NCBI GenBank assembly: GCA_050951845.1
Contig: JBMNJV010000006.1
Location: 248,001 to 312,000, forward strand
DNA length: 64,000 nucleotides
Source: UBA5436 sp050951845
GTDB taxonomy: Bacteria > Bacillota > Clostridia > Saccharofermentanales > DTU023
Reading direction: 5' to 3'
Below, piece by piece: positions 62,170 through 64,000 of the stretch (within the stretch, counting starts at the first letter, position 1; every line of letters starts with the position of its first letter). Under the pieces are notes generated by a model. It searched no databases. It saw only the letters and a program-made list of their open reading frames with translations, and was not told the origin of the DNA. The translations under genes were made by a program, and so were the position numbers.

Positions 62170-62540
62170 TGCGGCATTGTTGAAATGTTTTTGAAAGCAA
62201 TGGCATCTTCCAATTCTTCTTCCAAAATTTCATCATCGGTTATTTCACCTTTGATCATGCCTAAAAATGTTTCTACCAAGCTCTTAGCTTCTTGGATTGT
62301 CTTACCTTTAATCAAACCGCAAAGTAATGATGTCGATGCTTGAGAAATTGCACAACCTGCTCCTGTGAAAGATGCATCTGAGATCAGATCATTTTCTATT
62401 TTAAGCGAAAGATGAATATCATCTCCGCAACTAGGATTATAGCCACGTTCAGTCGCTGTAGCATCCGTCATTTCGTGACGATGCTTGTTCGAACGCGCGT
62501 TTTCCATAATGATTTGTGAATATATTTGTCTTAAATCCAT
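62088..62540 (-). CDS. sufU: Iron-sulfur cluster assembly scaffold SufU
   Basis: SufU is the zinc-dependent sulfur acceptor and carrier for SufS in Gram-positive bacteria. The 150-residue protein has the three ligand Cys residues in NPSCGDDI, GAGCAISQAS and RVRCAVLAW, with the SufU-type insertion between the second and third. It lies downstream of sufS, separated by the 92-bp tandem array. No sufB, sufC or sufD is visible in the window. Confidence 0.93.
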   Translation of the reverse strand: MDLRQIYSQIIMENARSNKHRHEMTDATATERGYNPSCGDDIHLSLKIENDLISDASFTGAGCAISQASTSLLCGLIKGKTIQEAKSLVETFLGMIKGEITDDEILEEELEDAIAFKNISTMPQRVRCAVLAWRTLDLIIAKQTGTPMTE

Positions 62541-62584
62541 ATTATTACCTTATTTCAAAAATTTGTTTCTTCTCAGAATTTCAG

Positions 62585-63110
62585 GCTGTGCTGATTTCTT
62601 GTATAAACTTAAAAAGTGTGCAATTTCCGCTCGTAAATCCCGGTTTTAGAGGATAGCGTGCACACTATTTAAGGTTGTGCAGCTAATTTCTTGTATAAAC
62701 TTAAAAAGTGTGCAAGCACAGCTCGTAAATCATGGTTTGAGAGGATAGCGTGCACACTATTTAAGGTTGTGCAGCTGATTCCATGTATAAGCTTAAAAAG
62801 TGTGCAATCACAGCTCGTAAATCCCGGTTTTAGAGGATAGCGTGCACACTATTTAAGGTTGTGCAGCTGATTCCATGTATAAGCTTAAAAAGTGTGCAAT
62901 CACAGCTCGTAAATCCCGGTTTCAGAGGATAGCGTGCACACTATTTAAGGTTGTGCAGCTGATTCCATGTATAAACTTAAAAAGTGTGCAAGCACAGCTC
63001 GTAAATCCCGGTTTTAGAGGATAGCGTGTACACTATTTAAGGTTGTGCAGCTGATTCCATGTATAAGCTTAAAAAGTGTGCAATTTTCACGGTTCAGAAG
63101 CCGATTTCAG
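62585..63110. repeat. 92-bp tandem repeat, five full copies and one partial
   Basis: Units start at about 62585, 62677, 62769, 62861, 62953 and 63045, exactly 92 bp apart for the clear ones. Each contains AGTGTGCA and TGCACACT as inverted arms ~45 nt apart (a possible hairpin), the block CTCGTAAATCCCGGTTTTAG and GAGGATAGCG. The array fills most of the 639-bp gap between sufU and sufS. The unit is not related by eye to the 92-bp-spaced repeats at 11.7 and 43 kb. Confidence 0.96.
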
Positions 63111-63179
63111 CTCAGAATTTCGGGCTGCAAATTTCCATTTGCAGAACTCTGAAAAGTGAGCAGTTGTTACATCATTTAT

Positions 63180-64000
63180 TCAAATATCCAGTTGCATTAT
63201 ATTTTTGACATCTTCCAATGCTTCAATGAATAAATCTATTTCTTTTTTCGTATTATAAAAAGCAAGGCTTGCCCGATTTGTGGAGTTTTGACCTAAGTAT
63301 CTGTGTAAGGGTTGCGTGCAATGATGTCCCGCACGAATTGCTACTCCATGATAATCCAAAATGGTTGCAACATCATGCGGATGAGCATCTTTGACATTGA
63401 AAGCAATTGCGGGACCTTTCGCACCTTGTTTCGGATGGTATATTTCAATGTATGGCAATTTTTCAAGTTTTGCTGCACAATAATCCGCCAGAGCAGTTTC
63501 ATAAGCAGCAATTTTATCCAGACCGATCTCCTCCAAGTATTCAATTGCGGCAGCCAGACCGACCATTCCGCCCACATCCTGTGTACCCGCTTCAAATTTA
63601 TAAGGCAATTGAGTAAACGTTGATCTTTGATCTTCAACATATTCGATCATTTCCCCGCCATAGAGGAAAGGTGGCATCGCTTGCAATATTTCAGATTTGC
63701 CGTACAGCACACCGATACCCAAAGGTCCCAGCATTTTATGTCCTGAAAAAGCCAGAAAATCACAATCCAATTTTTGGACATTAACTTTGGTATGAGGTAC
63801 AAGCTGAGCTGCATCAACCACGGTCAAAGCATTGTGCTCTTTTGCAATACGGATGATTGCCGCAGCATCCGGTATTGTTCCCAAAACATTGGATGCAGCA
63901 GAAAACGCAACAATTTTGGTGCGTTCGGATATTTTATCGCGATAATCCTGCATGTCCAATTGATAATCATCAGTCAATTCAATAAATGCCAATTCGGCAC
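63180..64000 (-). CDS. sufS: Cysteine desulfurase SufS, C-terminal part (runs off the window)
   Basis: SufS takes sulfur from cysteine for iron-sulfur clusters. The visible ~273 residues include DAAQLVPHTKV, the PLP Lys in FSGHKMLGPLGIGVLYG and the catalytic Cys in RAGHHCTQPLHRYLG. The frame is open through position 64000, so the N-terminal part lies beyond the window; the TTG at 63992 is not the start. It is followed by the tandem array and sufU. Confidence 0.94.
   Translation of the reverse strand, partial: AELAFIELTDDYQLDMQDYRDKISERTKIVAFSAASNVLGTIPDAAAIIRIAKEHNALTVVDAAQLVPHTKVNVQKLDCDFLAFSGHKMLGPLGIGVLYGKSEILQAMPPFLYGGEMIEYVEDQRSTFTQLPYKFEAGTQDVGGMVGLAAAIEYLEEIGLDKIAAYETALADYCAAKLEKLPYIEIYHPKQGAKGPAIAFNVKDAHPHDVATILDYHGVAIRAGHHCTQPLHRYLGQNSTNRASLAFYNTKKEIDLFIEALEDVKNIMQLDI

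Noticed and set aside
62585..63110. 92-bp array considered as a CRISPR
   Set aside because: The whole 92-bp unit is conserved, with no variable spacers between short repeats, and no cas gene is nearby.
63180..63992. TTG at 63992 as the start of sufS
   Set aside because: The frame is open to the window edge with sequence that continues the SufS pattern (AEL before AFIELTDD), so the gene is truncated by the window.

Overview
The window reads as chromosome of a low-GC Gram-positive bacterium, most likely a member of the Clostridia. The basis is AT-rich sequence, strong AGGAGG ribosome binding sites, TTGACA/TATAAT-type promoters, an L10 leader, PyrR attenuation, TPP and cobalamin riboswitches, a WalRK system, a MurT ligase and C-terminal wall-anchoring signals. 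I cannot name a genus. Almost every gene is on the minus strand; only three (about 8.4-10.0, 41.1-42.9 and 44.5-46.3 kb) are on the plus strand.

Layout. 0-4.4 kb: 5' end of a 16S rRNA gene with its promoter, then rplL, rplJ (with L10 leader), rplA, rplK, nusG, secE and rpmG. 4.7-8.3 kb: a three-gene unit of an alpha/beta hydrolase, a condensation-fold acyltransferase and a zinc-ribbon membrane protein. 8.4-11.7 kb: an anchored polysaccharide deacetylase convergent with a histone-deacetylase-family protein. 12-17.5 kb: a hydantoinase/oxoprolinase-like protein, the AmmeMemoRadiSam proteins (Memo and AMMECR1 fused), SixA and a lipoprotein. 17.5-20.9 kb: a TPP-riboswitch-controlled thiamine-precursor uptake operon. 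20.9-32.7 kb: homoserine dehydrogenase and the operon pyrR-pyrB-pyrC-pyrF-carB-pyrK-pyrD-pyrE. 32.7-35.6 kb: small membrane proteins, a MITE-like element, tRNA-Arg(CCG) and a repeat-rich membrane protein. 35.8-39.5 kb: a large wall-anchored protein behind a cobalamin riboswitch. 39.6-49.1 kb: murT, an unknown membrane protein, trxB, pepF, a C39-like peptidase, an HPr-like protein and a LysR regulator. 49.3-57.7 kb: mfd, pth, walJ, murA, walK and walR. 58-62.5 kb: a GC-richer surface-protein gene between two near-identical copies of walR plus the sufU 3' end, with a decayed IS3-type transposase nearby. The window ends in sufU, a 92-bp tandem array and the truncated sufS.

Most striking points. 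(1) The cobalamin-riboswitch-controlled surface protein joins a transcobalamin-like DUF4430 domain to a beta-propeller, so it is a candidate Gram-positive corrinoid-capture protein. (2) A walR/sufU segment is duplicated around an apparently foreign surface-protein gene. (3) Intergenic tandem arrays occupy all three convergent gene junctions, and three arrays share a period of about 92 bp. All calls come from reading the sequence and supplied translations; no database search was run.
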